Assembly: GCA_020523905.1 (NCBI GenBank)
Contig: JAJAPZ010000013.1
Span: 1-57,110, forward strand
Source of the DNA: Candidatus Obscuribacterium magneticum
GTDB lineage: Bacteria; Elusimicrobiota; Elusimicrobia; F11
Length of the DNA: 57,110 bases
Direction of reading: 5' to 3'
The position numbers were made by a program, and so were the translations under genes. Below are positions 7,424 through 16,781 of the stretch, one piece after another (the stretch's first letter is position 1; each line of letters starts with the position of its first letter). The notes under the pieces were generated by a model that ran no database searches, was not told the origin of the DNA, and was given only the letters and a program-made list of their open reading frames with translations.

Positions 7424-8466
7424 CTGGCTTCTCCCAATTGGCCGCAGCCGGCGCCGATGTCGACGCCCTGGGGCTTTCGCAATCTCACCGGCACCTTGCG
7501 CTGGGTGAGAATTTCCTGAAACCGCCCAATCTTAGCATCCTCCGGTCGTTTGGTGGATAGCTTCGGCACCGGATTGTAGGCGATGAGGTTGACCCGATAA
7601 TCCCCGCGCTCGGCAAAGCGCCGGATCAGATTGGCCAGGCGCTTGGCTTCCGTCTCCGAATCGTTCACCCCCTCCAAAAGAAGATATTCAAAAGTCACGC
7701 GGGCGTTGGTTTTCATGGAGAAATATTTGGCGGCCTGGAGGAGCTCTTTTATCGTCCAGGATGAGGCTTTGGGAAGAATTTTCTTCCGGACCTCGTCCGT
7801 CACGGCATGGAGGGAGATGGCCAGATTCACCTTGGGAGCTTCCTCCGCCAGCATCTTAATCTGCGGGACCAAACCGCAGGTGGAGACCGTCACATGGCGG
7901 GCTCCCCTGTTTAAGCCGAGGGGCGAGCGGATCAGGCGCAGGGCGGAAACCAGGTTCGCGAAATTCGCCAGCGGTTCTCCCATGCCCATAAATAGAAGAC
8001 TATCGAGCGGCTCTCCGACGGCTTCTTCCACGATGAAAATCTGATCCAGCATCTCCGCCGCGGTTAAATTTCGGCGGAATTGGACCTGGCCGGAGGCGCA
8101 AAAAAGGCACTCCCAGGCGCAGCCGATCTGGGTGGACAGGCACAACGAGTGCCTCTTTTCATAGGGAAGGTAGACCGCCGGGAAATGCCGGCCGTCCTCC
8201 GTTTTAAAATTATAGCGGATCGTTCCATCCAGCTTGGACTGGCGGGTGTCGTGGACCACGAGTGAGCGGAGCGTGAACTTTTCTTCCAGCGCCTTCCGCA
8301 AGGGCGCCGGCAGGTTGGACATCTTGGAAAAGTGGGAGACGCGGTTCTTAAAAACCCAATCCCGGACTTGCACCGCCCGGAACGGCTCGCCGCCCAGCTC
8401 GGCCATCAGCCCCGGCCACCGGTCAAAGGGAATATTCAGTAGTGATTCCATTGCAGATCCTTTCAT
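7420..8466 (-). CDS. rlmN: Dual-specificity 23S rRNA A2503 / tRNA A37 C2-methyltransferase
   Basis: A radical-SAM enzyme that methylates C2 of A2503 in 23S rRNA and A37 in some tRNAs through a methyl-cysteine intermediate. In its 348 residues the [4Fe-4S] cysteines are C116, C120 and C123 (CAWECLFC). C109 and C341 (GAGCGQL near the C-terminus) match the two mechanistic cysteines of E. coli RlmN. FMGMGEP and VTVSTCGL are further family motifs. Two starts are possible: the first ATG, just after AAGGAG, and one 15 bases later after AAAGGA; I keep the first. In related gene clusters an rRNA methylase (RsmB) often sits between fmt and the PASTA gene, so RlmN occupies a similar slot here. Confidence 0.95.
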   Translation of the reverse strand: MKGSAMESLLNIPFDRWPGLMAELGGEPFRAVQVRDWVFKNRVSHFSKMSNLPAPLRKALEEKFTLRSLVVHDTRQSKLDGTIRYNFKTEDGRHFPAVYLPYEKRHSLCLSTQIGCAWECLFCASGQVQFRRNLTAAEMLDQIFIVEEAVGEPLDSLLFMGMGEPLANFANLVSALRLIRSPLGLNRGARHVTVSTCGLVPQIKMLAEEAPKVNLAISLHAVTDEVRKKILPKASSWTIKELLQAAKYFSMKTNARVTFEYLLLEGVNDSETEAKRLANLIRRFAERGDYRVNLIAYNPVPKLSTKRPEDAKIGRFQEILTQRKVPVRLRKPQGVDIGAGCGQLGEAR

Positions 8467-8559
8467 TGGCTCCTTCCCAATTGTCTCGACAGCGTAGAGA
8501 CATTCGGGACGTGAGAGAGGCGGTGATAGGTCAAAAGGTCGGTCCCAGAAAATAGCTGC

Positions 8560-9510
8560 CTATTTTCCCAATACGGTTCCAATTGGTAGCCGGGCGCCTT
8601 GCCAGAAGGCCCAAGCGGACATCAATTTCCCGCTTTCGGGCTGAACCTGGCGTAAGAGAAGGCGGCCTTCTCCCGCCTGGACTAGAAGCCCTTCGTTTAT
8701 CCTCCCTTCGACGATCTCTCCCGGCTGGCCGCCGCGGCCGGGGGGCGCCGAATCCACGGCCGCCTTATAAATCTTGAGCTGTTTGCTATGCCCTTCCCGA
8801 TCCTTAAACGCCGTGTGGGCCACGGGCCACTCCACCACGCCGCGGACGAGATTCACGATCTCTTCGGCAGGCTTTTTCCAATCGATGACGCCGTCTTCTT
8901 TCTTAAGAGGCGGGGCCAGGATGACCTCGCCCTCCTGAGGCTTGCGCGGAAGGCGCCCCGCTTTCAAATCCGCCATGGCCTTCGCCAATAGATCCACGCC
9001 CAACGGGACCAATTTTTCCCGGAGCGTGAGGGCGTCGTCCTCCGGTGAGATCACTTGAGCGGCCTGGCTGAAAAGAGGGCCGGAATCGAGCCCTTCTTCC
9101 AGCCAGAAGAGGCTCACGCCCGTCTCCTTTTCGCCCCGGATCAAGGACCACTGGATGGGAGCCGCCCCGCGGTATTTGGGGAGAAGCGAAAAATGGACGT
9201 TTAAAGATCCCAACTTCGGCGCTAGAAAAACGTCTTTCGGGATAATGCGGCCGTAGGCCACCACAATTCCGACCTCGGCGCCCAGACCTTTTAAAGACTG
9301 AACAAGAGACGGCTCCCAGGGGCCTTTCGGCTGAAAGACGGGGAGGCCTAATTCCTTCGCCAGCTTTTTTGTCGGAGGCGGAGCGATCTCGTAGCCGCGC
9401 CCGACGGGCTCATCGGGCCGGCAGACGACCCCGACCACGGTTTCATTTTTTAATAGCCACTCGAGATAGGGGATCGTGAGGGCGGGGGTGCCGAAAAACA
9501 GGACTTTCAT
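8560..9510 (-). CDS. fmt: Methionyl-tRNA formyltransferase
   Basis: Formylates initiator Met-tRNA using 10-formyl-tetrahydrofolate, making fMet for translation initiation. 316 residues, full length. The N-terminal Rossmann-like domain opens MKVLFFGTPALTIPYL. The formyl-transfer site is LNVHFSLLPKYRGAAPIQW with N104 and H106, and D142 lies in EEGLDSGP. The C-terminal OB-like tRNA-binding domain begins near 205 (GVIDWKKPAEEI). It lies downstream of def, the peptide deformylase that later removes the formyl group, separated by about 127 bases that consist mostly of a palindromic repeat. About 90 bases without a gene separate it from rlmN. Confidence 0.95.
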   Translation of the reverse strand: MKVLFFGTPALTIPYLEWLLKNETVVGVVCRPDEPVGRGYEIAPPPTKKLAKELGLPVFQPKGPWEPSLVQSLKGLGAEVGIVVAYGRIIPKDVFLAPKLGSLNVHFSLLPKYRGAAPIQWSLIRGEKETGVSLFWLEEGLDSGPLFSQAAQVISPEDDALTLREKLVPLGVDLLAKAMADLKAGRLPRKPQEGEVILAPPLKKEDGVIDWKKPAEEIVNLVRGVVEWPVAHTAFKDREGHSKQLKIYKAAVDSAPPGRGGQPGEIVEGRINEGLLVQAGEGRLLLRQVQPESGKLMSAWAFWQGARLPIGTVLGK

Positions 9511-9521
9511 TAGATAAACTC

Positions 9522-9626
9522 GTCATTGCGAGGACCCGAAGGGTCCGAAGCAATCTGTTGTTCCGGAGGAATGTCAGCGGAAACCCTTTTCTGAAAGACG
9601 GATTGCTTCACTTCGTTCGCAATGAC
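9522..9626. repeat. Palindromic repeat, GTCATTGCGAG type, in the def-fmt gap
   Basis: It begins GTCATTGCGAG, has GAAGCAATC and the complementary GATTGCTTC inside, and ends GCAATGAC, so the two halves can fold on each other. The ACCCGAAGGGT stretch near the left end is an extra small hairpin. It fills nearly all of the gap between two co-directional genes. Confidence 0.8.
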
Positions 9627-9637
9627 AGATTCCCCTA

Positions 9638-10150
9638 TCACCACAACTTCTCTTTCTTTAATCTCCGGATGGCGAACGACATCTCCAGGCGGCGTTTCAA
9701 GGGGGCGCGGTGGAGGATGAGCTTGCCGTTCAAATGTTCGATTTCATGCTGGAGGCACCGGGCGAGAATCCCTTCGGCCTTGATGGTGATGGGAAGGCCC
9801 TTCTCGTTCAAGGCGGTCACGGTCACTCGCTCCGCGCGCTTCACTTTGGCGCCGCCCACGCCGGGCAAAGACAGGCACCCTTCCTCGCCCCCCGCCCGGC
9901 CATCTTTTTTCACGATGACGGGATTGATGATAACGACTTGGTTCTTTTTCTCATCCGGCGTGACATTGATGACGGCCAACCGGAGGGACAACCCGATCTG
10001 AGGGGCCGCCAGGCCGACGCCGTTGGCCGCGTACATGGTTTCAAACATGTCGCGGATGAGCTCCTGGGTTTTGGGGCCTAAATCTTCGACCGGCTTGGCC
10101 ACCTTTCGCAGAACGGGTTCGCCGTATTTGGTAATTCTCAAGAGCGCCAT
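9638..10150 (-). CDS. def: Peptide deformylase
   Basis: Removes the formyl group from the N-terminal fMet of new proteins. The 170-residue enzyme has all three family motifs: motif 1 GVGLAAPQIG (44..53), motif 2 EEGCLSLPG with metal ligand C92, and motif 3 QHEIEHLNG with H135, E136 and H139 as the other ligands and catalytic acid. A basic C-terminal tail (LKRRLEMSFAIRRLKKEK) is typical of many bacterial forms. The start is supported by AGAGGAGG about a dozen bases upstream. It follows atpC on the same strand, with a palindromic repeat between, and precedes fmt. Confidence 0.95.
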   Translation of the reverse strand: MALLRITKYGEPVLRKVAKPVEDLGPKTQELIRDMFETMYAANGVGLAAPQIGLSLRLAVINVTPDEKKNQVVIINPVIVKKDGRAGGEEGCLSLPGVGGAKVKRAERVTVTALNEKGLPITIKAEGILARCLQHEIEHLNGKLILHRAPLKRRLEMSFAIRRLKKEKLW

Positions 10151-10202
10151 GACAGTAAAAAGCCTCCTCTAGGCAGGTCACCTCGGCCATCAAAACGAGA
10201 GT

Positions 10203-10338
10203 CGTCATCCCCGCGAAAGCCGTCATTCCGGCGAAAGCCGGAATCCCGTTTCGATAATTGGAATAATCGACGGGACCGTTCCGTGACACGGTCCATTCCG
10301 GTGTTCACGTCATGGATTCCGGCTTTCGCCGGAATGAC
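10203..10338. repeat. Composite palindromic repeat between atpC and def
   Basis: The left end has two head-to-tail units (GTCATCCCCGCGAAAGC then GTCATTCCGGCGAAAGCCGG). A core follows with GTTTCGATAATTGGAATAAT and the short palindrome-like CCGTTCCGTGACACGG, and it closes with CCGGCTTTCGCCGGAATGAC. The same core recurs at 15163..15306 and 28280..28480, so this is a distinct subfamily. Confidence 0.8.
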
Positions 10339-10358
10339 GTGTTCTGCGGAAATGCCGA

Positions 10359-10796
10359 TCATCGAATTTCCTTCTTAGGGAGTGGTCGTTTGCGGCCCTG
10401 GGCAACATGGAGCCGGGCCACCGCGCGCCGGAGCGCCGCTTCCGCCGTGATCAAATCCTGCTCGTTCAAGGCGCGGGAAGACTTTAGTTGATTCTTCGCC
10501 CGTTCGGCCGCCTGCCGGGCCCGCTCCTCATCGATGTCGGCTTCCATCTCGGCGGTTTCGGCGAAGATCTGCACAACACTTCCCTCTTGCACTTCCAAAA
10601 AGCCGCCGGAGATGACGAAGTGGGTTTCCCCATCGCTTTTCTTCAATCGAATCTCCCCGGGACCCAGCTGCGTTAAAAGAGGCGTGTGATGAGGAAGGAC
10701 GCCGATTTCCCCATCCACCGCGGGCGCCGCGATAAACTCAACGGTCTCGCTTAAGACCGGGCGTTCCGGCGTTATTAGATCAACTTTAATCGACAT
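10359..10796 (-). CDS. atpC: F-type ATP synthase epsilon subunit
   Basis: Part of the F1 central stalk; it links gamma to the c-ring and inhibits ATP hydrolysis. 145 residues, typical length. The N-terminal beta sandwich (1..85) contains DGEIGVLPHHTPLLTQLGPGEIRL and a GGFLEV strand. The C-terminal half (88..135, DEERARQAAERAKNQLK onward) is the two-helix hairpin that can extend into F1. The protein starts MSIKVDLITPERPV. It is the last ATP synthase gene, about 200 bases downstream of atpD, with a repeat in the gap. Confidence 0.94.
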   Translation of the reverse strand: MSIKVDLITPERPVLSETVEFIAAPAVDGEIGVLPHHTPLLTQLGPGEIRLKKSDGETHFVISGGFLEVQEGSVVQIFAETAEMEADIDEERARQAAERAKNQLKSSRALNEQDLITAEAALRRAVARLHVAQGRKRPLPKKEIR

Positions 10797-10872
10797 TCGT
10801 TCTTCCTAAAGACAATCGCACATTGCAGGATTGTAAATTTTAATTACGCAATTCCAGACTGTCTCACAACAT

Positions 10873-10962
10873 CGTCACCCCTGCGAAAGCAGGGGTCCAG
10901 GTATTAAACATGCCATTAAAAGAAAGATTTACGACCTGGATTCCCGCTTCCGCGGGAATGAC
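10873..10962. repeat. Palindromic repeat between atpD and atpC
   Basis: GTCACCCCTGCGAAAGCAGGGGTCC at the left and a different stem, TCCCGCTTCCGCGGGAATGAC, at the right, with the core GTATTAAACATGCCATTAAAAG between. The two ends carry different hairpin stems around a shared plan, showing that stem sequences are exchanged among copies. Confidence 0.8.
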
Positions 10963-11000
10963 GGTAATACTCTCAGCATTATGACACAGCCTATTAGCAA

Positions 11001-12428
<1,428 letters not shown>

Positions 12429-12450
12429 TTACATAACTCCTATCGATTGC

Positions 12451-12556
12451 GTCATTGCGAGGTCGCCGCGGCGACCGAAGCAATCTGTCGTTCACAAGAA
12501 TGCTTGAGACAAACATTACCCTAAACTACAGATTGCTTCACTTCGTTCGCAATGAC
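12451..12556. repeat. Palindromic repeat, GTCATTGCGAG type, between atpG and atpD
   Basis: It begins GTCATTGCGAGGTCGCCGCGGCGACCGAAGCAATC, in which GGTCGCCGCGGCGACC is a perfect palindrome, and ends GATTGCTTC...GCAATGAC. It has the same end structure as 9522..9626 with a different inner cap. Confidence 0.8.
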
Positions 12557-12582
12557 GGCGGGCTCGCGATGACATCTCCCAC

Positions 12583-13611
12583 TTAATTCTGTAAAGCCTC
12601 GACCCCGCCGACGACCTCCGCAATCTCTTTTGTAATCGCGGCCTGCCGGACCTTGTTCATGTTGAGGGTCAGAGACTCGATGATCTCCGTGGCGTTGTCG
12701 GTGGCCGCCTCCATCGCCGTCATTCGCGCCGCCAGCTCCGCCGCCTGCGATTCGAGCAATATCCGGTACACCTCGGCCAAAAAGGTGCGCGGCAGAAGCC
12801 GCTCCAAAATTGCTCCGCGGCTCGGTTCGTAAATAAAATCCTGCCGCGGCTTGACGCCTTCATAGGGCTCGATCGGCAGAAGCCGCCGTATGATGAGCCG
12901 CTGATGCAGCCTCGACTTAAACTCGTTGTAGATAAAAACGACTTCCCGCGTGTTCGTGTGGAGGAAGGCGTCGATGAGATCCTTCCCCAGAACTTCAGCC
13001 TGGGCAAATCCCAAGCGGTGAAAAATGTTCACGTAATCCTTCTCAATTGTTGCGCCGAGACGCCTAAAATAATCCCGCCCTTTCCGCCCCACGGCCCAGA
13101 AGCGGACGTCTTCATCCTTCCGTTCCCGCATGAATTGCAGGGCGGTCCGGATCAGGTTCGCGTTGAAAGCCCCGCACAAGCCGCGGTCGGCGGTGACCAG
13201 CACCACGTCCACGCGGTGGGAGAGCCTCTTCGCGAAAAACGGGTGTTCGGCCGTTAACAATCTCTCCCCCCGCAGGGGGGAATCCATGACGTGAACACCG
13301 GAATGGATTCCCCCCTGCGGGGGGAGACTGTCATCCGCCGCGGCGGATCCCATCCCGGTGTTCACGTCCTGGGATCCGCCGCGGCGGATGCCGGCTATCA
13401 CCGGGATATCAACTCGGGCCTTCTCCTTCGCGTGCAAGTACGCCAACTCTTGAAGCAGGTAAACCAACTTCTGCGCGAAGGGGCGCGCCGACACAATCCT
13501 CTCCTGGGCGCGGTTGAGCCGGGCCGCGGCCACCAGTTTCATGGCCTTGGTGATCTGCTGCGTCGATTTGACGGATTTAACTTTGCGCCGAAGTTCGCGA
13601 AGAGAAAGCAT
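12583..13611 (-). CDS. atpG: F-type ATP synthase gamma subunit with in-frame repeat insertion
   Basis: The rotating central shaft of F1. 342 residues, about 50 more than usual. The N-terminal helix (LRELRRKVKSVKSTQQITKAMKLVAAARLNRAQ) and C-terminal helix (ESLTLNMNKVRQAAITKEIAEVVGG) are intact, and the mid-domain has the family motif VTADRGLCGAFN at 139..150. In E. coli that motif lies near residue 86. The extra residues, about 70..119 (rich in G, S, R and P), are encoded by two palindromic repeat units, 13261..13390. The frame is preserved, so the protein may be functional with an added loop just before the globular domain. The insertion is unlike the known chloroplast or mycobacterial gamma inserts in position. 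Confidence 0.93.
   Translation of the reverse strand: MLSLRELRRKVKSVKSTQQITKAMKLVAAARLNRAQERIVSARPFAQKLVYLLQELAYLHAKEKARVDIPVIAGIRRGGSQDVNTGMGSAAADDSLPPQGGIHSGVHVMDSPLRGERLLTAEHPFFAKRLSHRVDVVLVTADRGLCGAFNANLIRTALQFMRERKDEDVRFWAVGRKGRDYFRRLGATIEKDYVNIFHRLGFAQAEVLGKDLIDAFLHTNTREVVFIYNEFKSRLHQRLIIRRLLPIEPYEGVKPRQDFIYEPSRGAILERLLPRTFLAEVYRILLESQAAELAARMTAMEAATDNATEIIESLTLNMNKVRQAAITKEIAEVVGGVEALQN
13261..13390. repeat. Two palindromic repeat units inside the atpG coding sequence
   Basis: One unit has stems built on ATCCGCCGCGGCGGAT, the other on CCCCCTGCGGGGGG. Both enclose the core ACGTGAACACCGG (or its complement CCGGTGTTCACGT), which is also seen in repeats at 16355 and 21664. The inverted halves can form long hairpins. 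All reading in the atpG frame is open through both units. Confidence 0.85.
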
Positions 13612-13642
13612 AGACTAGAGATTGAAATTTGCAATCTGCAAT

Positions 13643-15154
13643 TTATTTGAATCCTTTTTTAAACTCCTCAATCAATTGGGAAATCTTCGCCATGAGGGCG
13701 TCCGACATCTTTTGCCCGTTTTTGATTTCCGCCAAGACCTCCGGCGCGCGGGTGTCGAAAAATTTCAGGAGGCCTTCTTCAAAGGCGCGGATCCGCTCCA
13801 CCGGAATCTCATCCAAGTGCCCCTTGACCCCGGCAAAAATCGCCACGACCTGATGGGCCACGTCCATCGGCTGGTATTGAACCTGCTTCAATATTTCCAC
13901 CATGCGCTGCCCGCGGGCCAATTTATTCTGCGAGGTTTTGTCCAGTTCCGTCGAAAACTGGGCGAAGGCCGCCAGCTCATTGTACTGGGCCAGGTCCAGA
14001 CGCAAAGACCCCGCCACCTGGCGCACGCTCCGGATTTGCGCATTGCCACCCACCCGGGAGACGGAAATCCCCACATTGACGGCGGGCCGGATGCCGGAAT
14101 AAAAGAGGCTGCTCTCCAGATAGATCTGGCCGTCGGTGATGGAGATGACGTTGGTCGGAATATACGCCGTCACGTCGCCGGCCTGCGTCTCGATGATAGG
14201 GAGGGCGGTGAGGGAACCGCCTCCCAATTTGTCCGAGAGCTTGCACGCCCGCTCCAAAAGCCGCGAATGGAGATAAAAAACGTCGCCGGGATACGCTTCG
14301 CGCCCGGGCGGCCGCCGCAAAAGAAGGGACATCTGCCGGTAGGCCTGGGCGTGCTTTGACAGGTCATCATAAACACATAGAACATCTTTGCCGTCCCAGA
14401 GAAATTCCTCACCCATGGCGCAGCCGGCATAGGGCGCCAGGTATTGGAGGGGCGCCGGGTCGGAGGCCGTCGCTGAAACGACGATCGTGTAGTCCATGGC
14501 GCCGTGTTCGGTGAGGGTCTTCACGACGGAGGCCACCGTCGACTGCTTCTGGCCCACGGCGACATAGATGCAGATGGGCCGGTCCTTTTCTTTCTTCTGA
14601 TTGATGATGGTGTCGATGACGAGGGCGGTTTTTCCCGTCTGGCGGTCGCCGATGATGAGCTCCCGCTGCCCGCGGCCGATGGGGATCATGCTGTCGATGG
14701 CTTTAAGCCCCGTCTGAAGGGGCTCATTCACCCGCTGCCGCTCGATCACCCGCGGGGCGATCACTTCAACGGCCCTCGCGCGCGAGGTCGAAATGGGGCC
14801 CCGGCCATCGAGCGGCTGTCCCAGGGGATTGACCACCCGGCCGATGAGACCCTCCCCGACCGGAACTTCCATGACACGGCGGGTTCTTTTCACGGGGTCG
14901 CCCTCTTTAATATGGGTGGTGTCTCCCATGAGCGCCACGCCGACGGAATCCCGCTCCAAATTCAAAATCAGGCCGTAGATGTTTCCGGGGAATTGGAGGA
15001 GCTCCCCGGCCATGGCGGACTCCAAGCCGTAGACGCGGGCGATGCCGTCGCCGACCTGAAGGACGTTGCCGACCTCCTGGAGCTCCGTTTTCAGCTCAAA
15101 GTCCTGGATCTGCCTTTTTATGGCGCTGGTGATTTCTTCGGTTTTAAGAGGCAT
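13643..15154 (-). CDS. atpA: F-type ATP synthase alpha subunit
   Basis: Forms the F1 hexamer with beta and binds nucleotide at noncatalytic sites. 503 residues, full length. N-terminal beta barrel ([26 protein letters not shown]), P-loop GDRQTGKT at 169..176, and the conserved alpha stretch [11 protein letters not shown] at about 367..377, which contains the arginine that reaches into the catalytic beta site. The C-terminal helical domain ends [10 protein letters not shown]. It lies 31 bases upstream of atpG and is separated from atpH by a repeat of about 140 bases. Confidence 0.97.
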   Translation of the reverse strand: MPLKTEEITSAIKRQIQDFELKTELQEVGNVLQVGDGIARVYGLESAMAGELLQFPGNIYGLILNLERDSVGVALMGDTTHIKEGDPVKRTRRVMEVPVGEGLIGRVVNPLGQPLDGRGPISTSRARAVEVIAPRVIERQRVNEPLQTGLKAIDSMIPIGRGQRELIIGDRQTGKTALVIDTIINQKKEKDRPICIYVAVGQKQSTVASVVKTLTEHGAMDYTIVVSATASDPAPLQYLAPYAGCAMGEEFLWDGKDVLCVYDDLSKHAQAYRQMSLLLRRPPGREAYPGDVFYLHSRLLERACKLSDKLGGGSLTALPIIETQAGDVTAYIPTNVISITDGQIYLESSLFYSGIRPAVNVGISVSRVGGNAQIRSVRQVAGSLRLDLAQYNELAAFAQFSTELDKTSQNKLARGQRMVEILKQVQYQPMDVAHQVVAIFAGVKGHLDEIPVERIRAFEEGLLKFFDTRAPEVLAEIKNGQKMSDALMAKISQLIEEFKKGFK

Positions 15155-15162
15155 AAAAAATT

Positions 15163-15306
15163 GTCATTGCGAACGAAGTGAAGCAATCCCGTTTCTATAA
15201 TCAAAATTATCGACGGGACCATTCCGTGGCATGGTCTGGCGTTCAGAAAATTGTTTGCAGTAACTTTCTTCTGAAAAAACAGATGGCTTCGCTACGCTCG
15301 CCATGA
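15163..15306. repeat. Composite palindromic repeat between atpH and atpA
   Basis: GTCATTGCGAACGAAGTGAAGCAATC at one end and GATGGCTTCGCTACGCTCGCCATGAC at the other, with the core GTTTCTATAATCAAAATTATCGACGGGACC and CCGTGGCATGG in between. It fills almost the entire gap between two co-directional ATP synthase genes. Confidence 0.8.
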
Positions 15307-15311
15307 CAACC

Positions 15312-15848
15312 TCAATTGATGCTGTGGGCCAGGGCCGCCCTCAAATCGTCGATATGCCCTTTCAGGCTCGCATCCAAGACATGATCGCCCACTTTGAGCC
15401 AGATCCCGCCGATGAGTTCCTTGGCGACGGCGAAACTGCCCACGACCTTCCCGCCCCAGGAGGCGGCCAAGCTCTTTTCGACGGTTCTTCTCTGTTCGTC
15501 GCTTAAAGGAATCGCGGTTTTGACGAGGATCCGGCTGATGCCGTGGTCCACATCGGAGAAGATCTGCAATTGTTCGAAGATGAGCTCAAACAATTCCAGG
15601 CGGCGCCGTCGGGCCAGAAGGCGCACCAGGCGCAGGGCCAGCTTGTTGGAGGTGATGATTTTGATGACGGCTTCTTTGTCGGCGGCGGGGATAAGCGGGT
15701 TACGAAGGGCTTTTTGCAGATCGGTTGATTTTTTAAGGGCGTCCAGAATGTTGCCGAGGCTCTGCAACAAATCCTCGACACCTTTTGTTTCCGTCGCCAG
15801 TTGGTAGAGGGCCTTGGCATAACGCCTTGCGGTCGTTCCGTCTTTCAT
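15312..15848 (-). CDS. atpH: F-type ATP synthase delta subunit
   Basis: The peripheral-stalk subunit that fixes F1 to the b dimer (the OSCP homologue). 178 residues, typical length. The N-terminal helical domain starts TTARRYAKALYQLA, the usual family opening, with NPLIPAADKEAVI at about 50. The C-terminal part has the conserved WLKVGDHVLDASLKGHIDDLRAAL, matching the family's G-x-x-x-x-D-x-S-x-x-x-x-L signature. Its ATG overlaps the atpF stop as ATGA, so the two stalk genes are translationally coupled. Confidence 0.94.
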   Translation of the reverse strand: MKDGTTARRYAKALYQLATETKGVEDLLQSLGNILDALKKSTDLQKALRNPLIPAADKEAVIKIITSNKLALRLVRLLARRRRLELFELIFEQLQIFSDVDHGISRILVKTAIPLSDEQRRTVEKSLAASWGGKVVGSFAVAKELIGGIWLKVGDHVLDASLKGHIDDLRAALAHSIN

Positions 15849-16345
15849 CGTCTCACCTCACTCGTAAACTTGAGAGATTCCTTAAAAACGTCCTGTTGGA
15901 CCTTTTCGTCGACAGAGCGGTGGAGAAGTTTCTCCGCCACCTTGACCGAGAGATCGGCCACTTCCTTCCGGAGCTCCCCTTTCAGGCGCTCGGCCTCAAG
16001 CAAAAGGTCCTGGCGGCCTTTTTCCATGACGCCTCCCGCCTCTTCCTTGGCCGCCGCAACAATTTGCTGGCGCGTCTTCTCCGAATCGGAGCGAGCCTGG
16101 CTCACCATGTCTTGAATTGTCCGTTGGGCATCGGCCAGCTGCCCTTCAAACTTCTGCCGCAGGGCCTCGGCCTCCTTCTGCGCCGCTTCCGCCCGGTCGA
16201 TATCGCCGCGGATCTTGGATTCGCGCTTATTGACCGCGTCGAGGACGGGCCGCCAGACGAACACGGTCAGAACGACCAAGAGGCACACAAACGTGACGGC
16301 CGTCCAAACCATCAAACCCACATCCGGTTGCAGCAACTTTTCCAT
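15845..16345 (-). CDS. atpF: F-type ATP synthase b subunit
   Basis: The peripheral-stalk membrane subunit. 166 residues: a single membrane helix at about 10..32 (VGLMVWTAVTFVCLLVVLTVFVWRPV), then a long charged helix typical of the b dimer (KRESKIRGDIDRAEAAQKEAEALRQKFEG...), rich in A, E, K and Q with coiled-coil spacing, ending in the delta-binding region (LSVKVAEKLLHRSVDEK). Only one b gene is present, so the stalk is likely a homodimer. The stop overlaps the atpH start. A palindromic repeat separates it from atpE. Confidence 0.94.
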   Translation of the reverse strand: MEKLLQPDVGLMVWTAVTFVCLLVVLTVFVWRPVLDAVNKRESKIRGDIDRAEAAQKEAEALRQKFEGQLADAQRTIQDMVSQARSDSEKTRQQIVAAAKEEAGGVMEKGRQDLLLEAERLKGELRKEVADLSVKVAEKLLHRSVDEKVQQDVFKESLKFTSEVRR

Positions 16346-16354
16346 ACAGTTAAC

Positions 16355-16423
16355 GTCATTCCGGCGAAAGCCGGAAACCAGGCCGTGAACACCGGACTGG
16401 ATTCCGGCTTTCGCCGGAATGAC
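16355..16423. repeat. Palindromic repeat between atpE and atpF
   Basis: A compact copy: GTCATTCCGGCGAAAGCCGG, the core CGTGAACACCGG, then CCGGCTTTCGCCGGAATGAC. It is almost a perfect 69-base inverted repeat and can be taken as the minimal form of the element. Confidence 0.85.
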
Positions 16424-16459
16424 GACGATGGCGCACGTTGTTCAACATGACAAAAGGTT

Positions 16460-16768
16460 CTACTTCGCCTCTGTAGCCGCAGGGGCTTCATGCACGCCGG
16501 CGCTCGATGCGCCCCCTTTCGGCAGTCCCAGGTTGAGGGCCACCAGCAAACACACTACCAACGCGAAAAATCCCAACCCTTCGATGAGAGCCGCCGGAAT
16601 AATCATGGACGTCCGAATTGCCCCAGCCGCCTCCGGCTGGCGCGCCGTGCCCTCTAAAGCAGCACTCGCCAAACGGGCGATGCCAAATGCGGCAGCCAAA
16701 AGACAAAGGCCCGCTCCCAAACCCGCCCCCAAATAACCCAATCCCAAATACAACAAGTCATTACTCAT
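16460..16768 (-). CDS. atpE: F-type ATP synthase c subunit, proton type, with C-terminal tail
   Basis: The rotor-ring proteolipid. 102 residues, longer than the usual 70..90 because of a hydrophilic tail (about 80..102, GLPKGGASSAGVHEAPAATEAK). Helix 1 carries the glycine/alanine packing motif LGAGLGAGLCLLAAAFGIA. The loop is ARQPE, and helix 2 has the ion-binding E63. Aligned with the Na+-binding Ilyobacter ring through ARQPE, the Na+ ligands Gln32 and Ser66 are replaced by I30 and G64, so this ring should carry protons. A ribosome binding site (GGGGG) lies 8 bases upstream. Confidence 0.94.
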   Translation of the reverse strand: MSNDLLYLGLGYLGAGLGAGLCLLAAAFGIARLASAALEGTARQPEAAGAIRTSMIIPAALIEGLGFFALVVCLLVALNLGLPKGGASSAGVHEAPAATEAK

Positions 16769-16781
16769 CTAAATACCCCCT

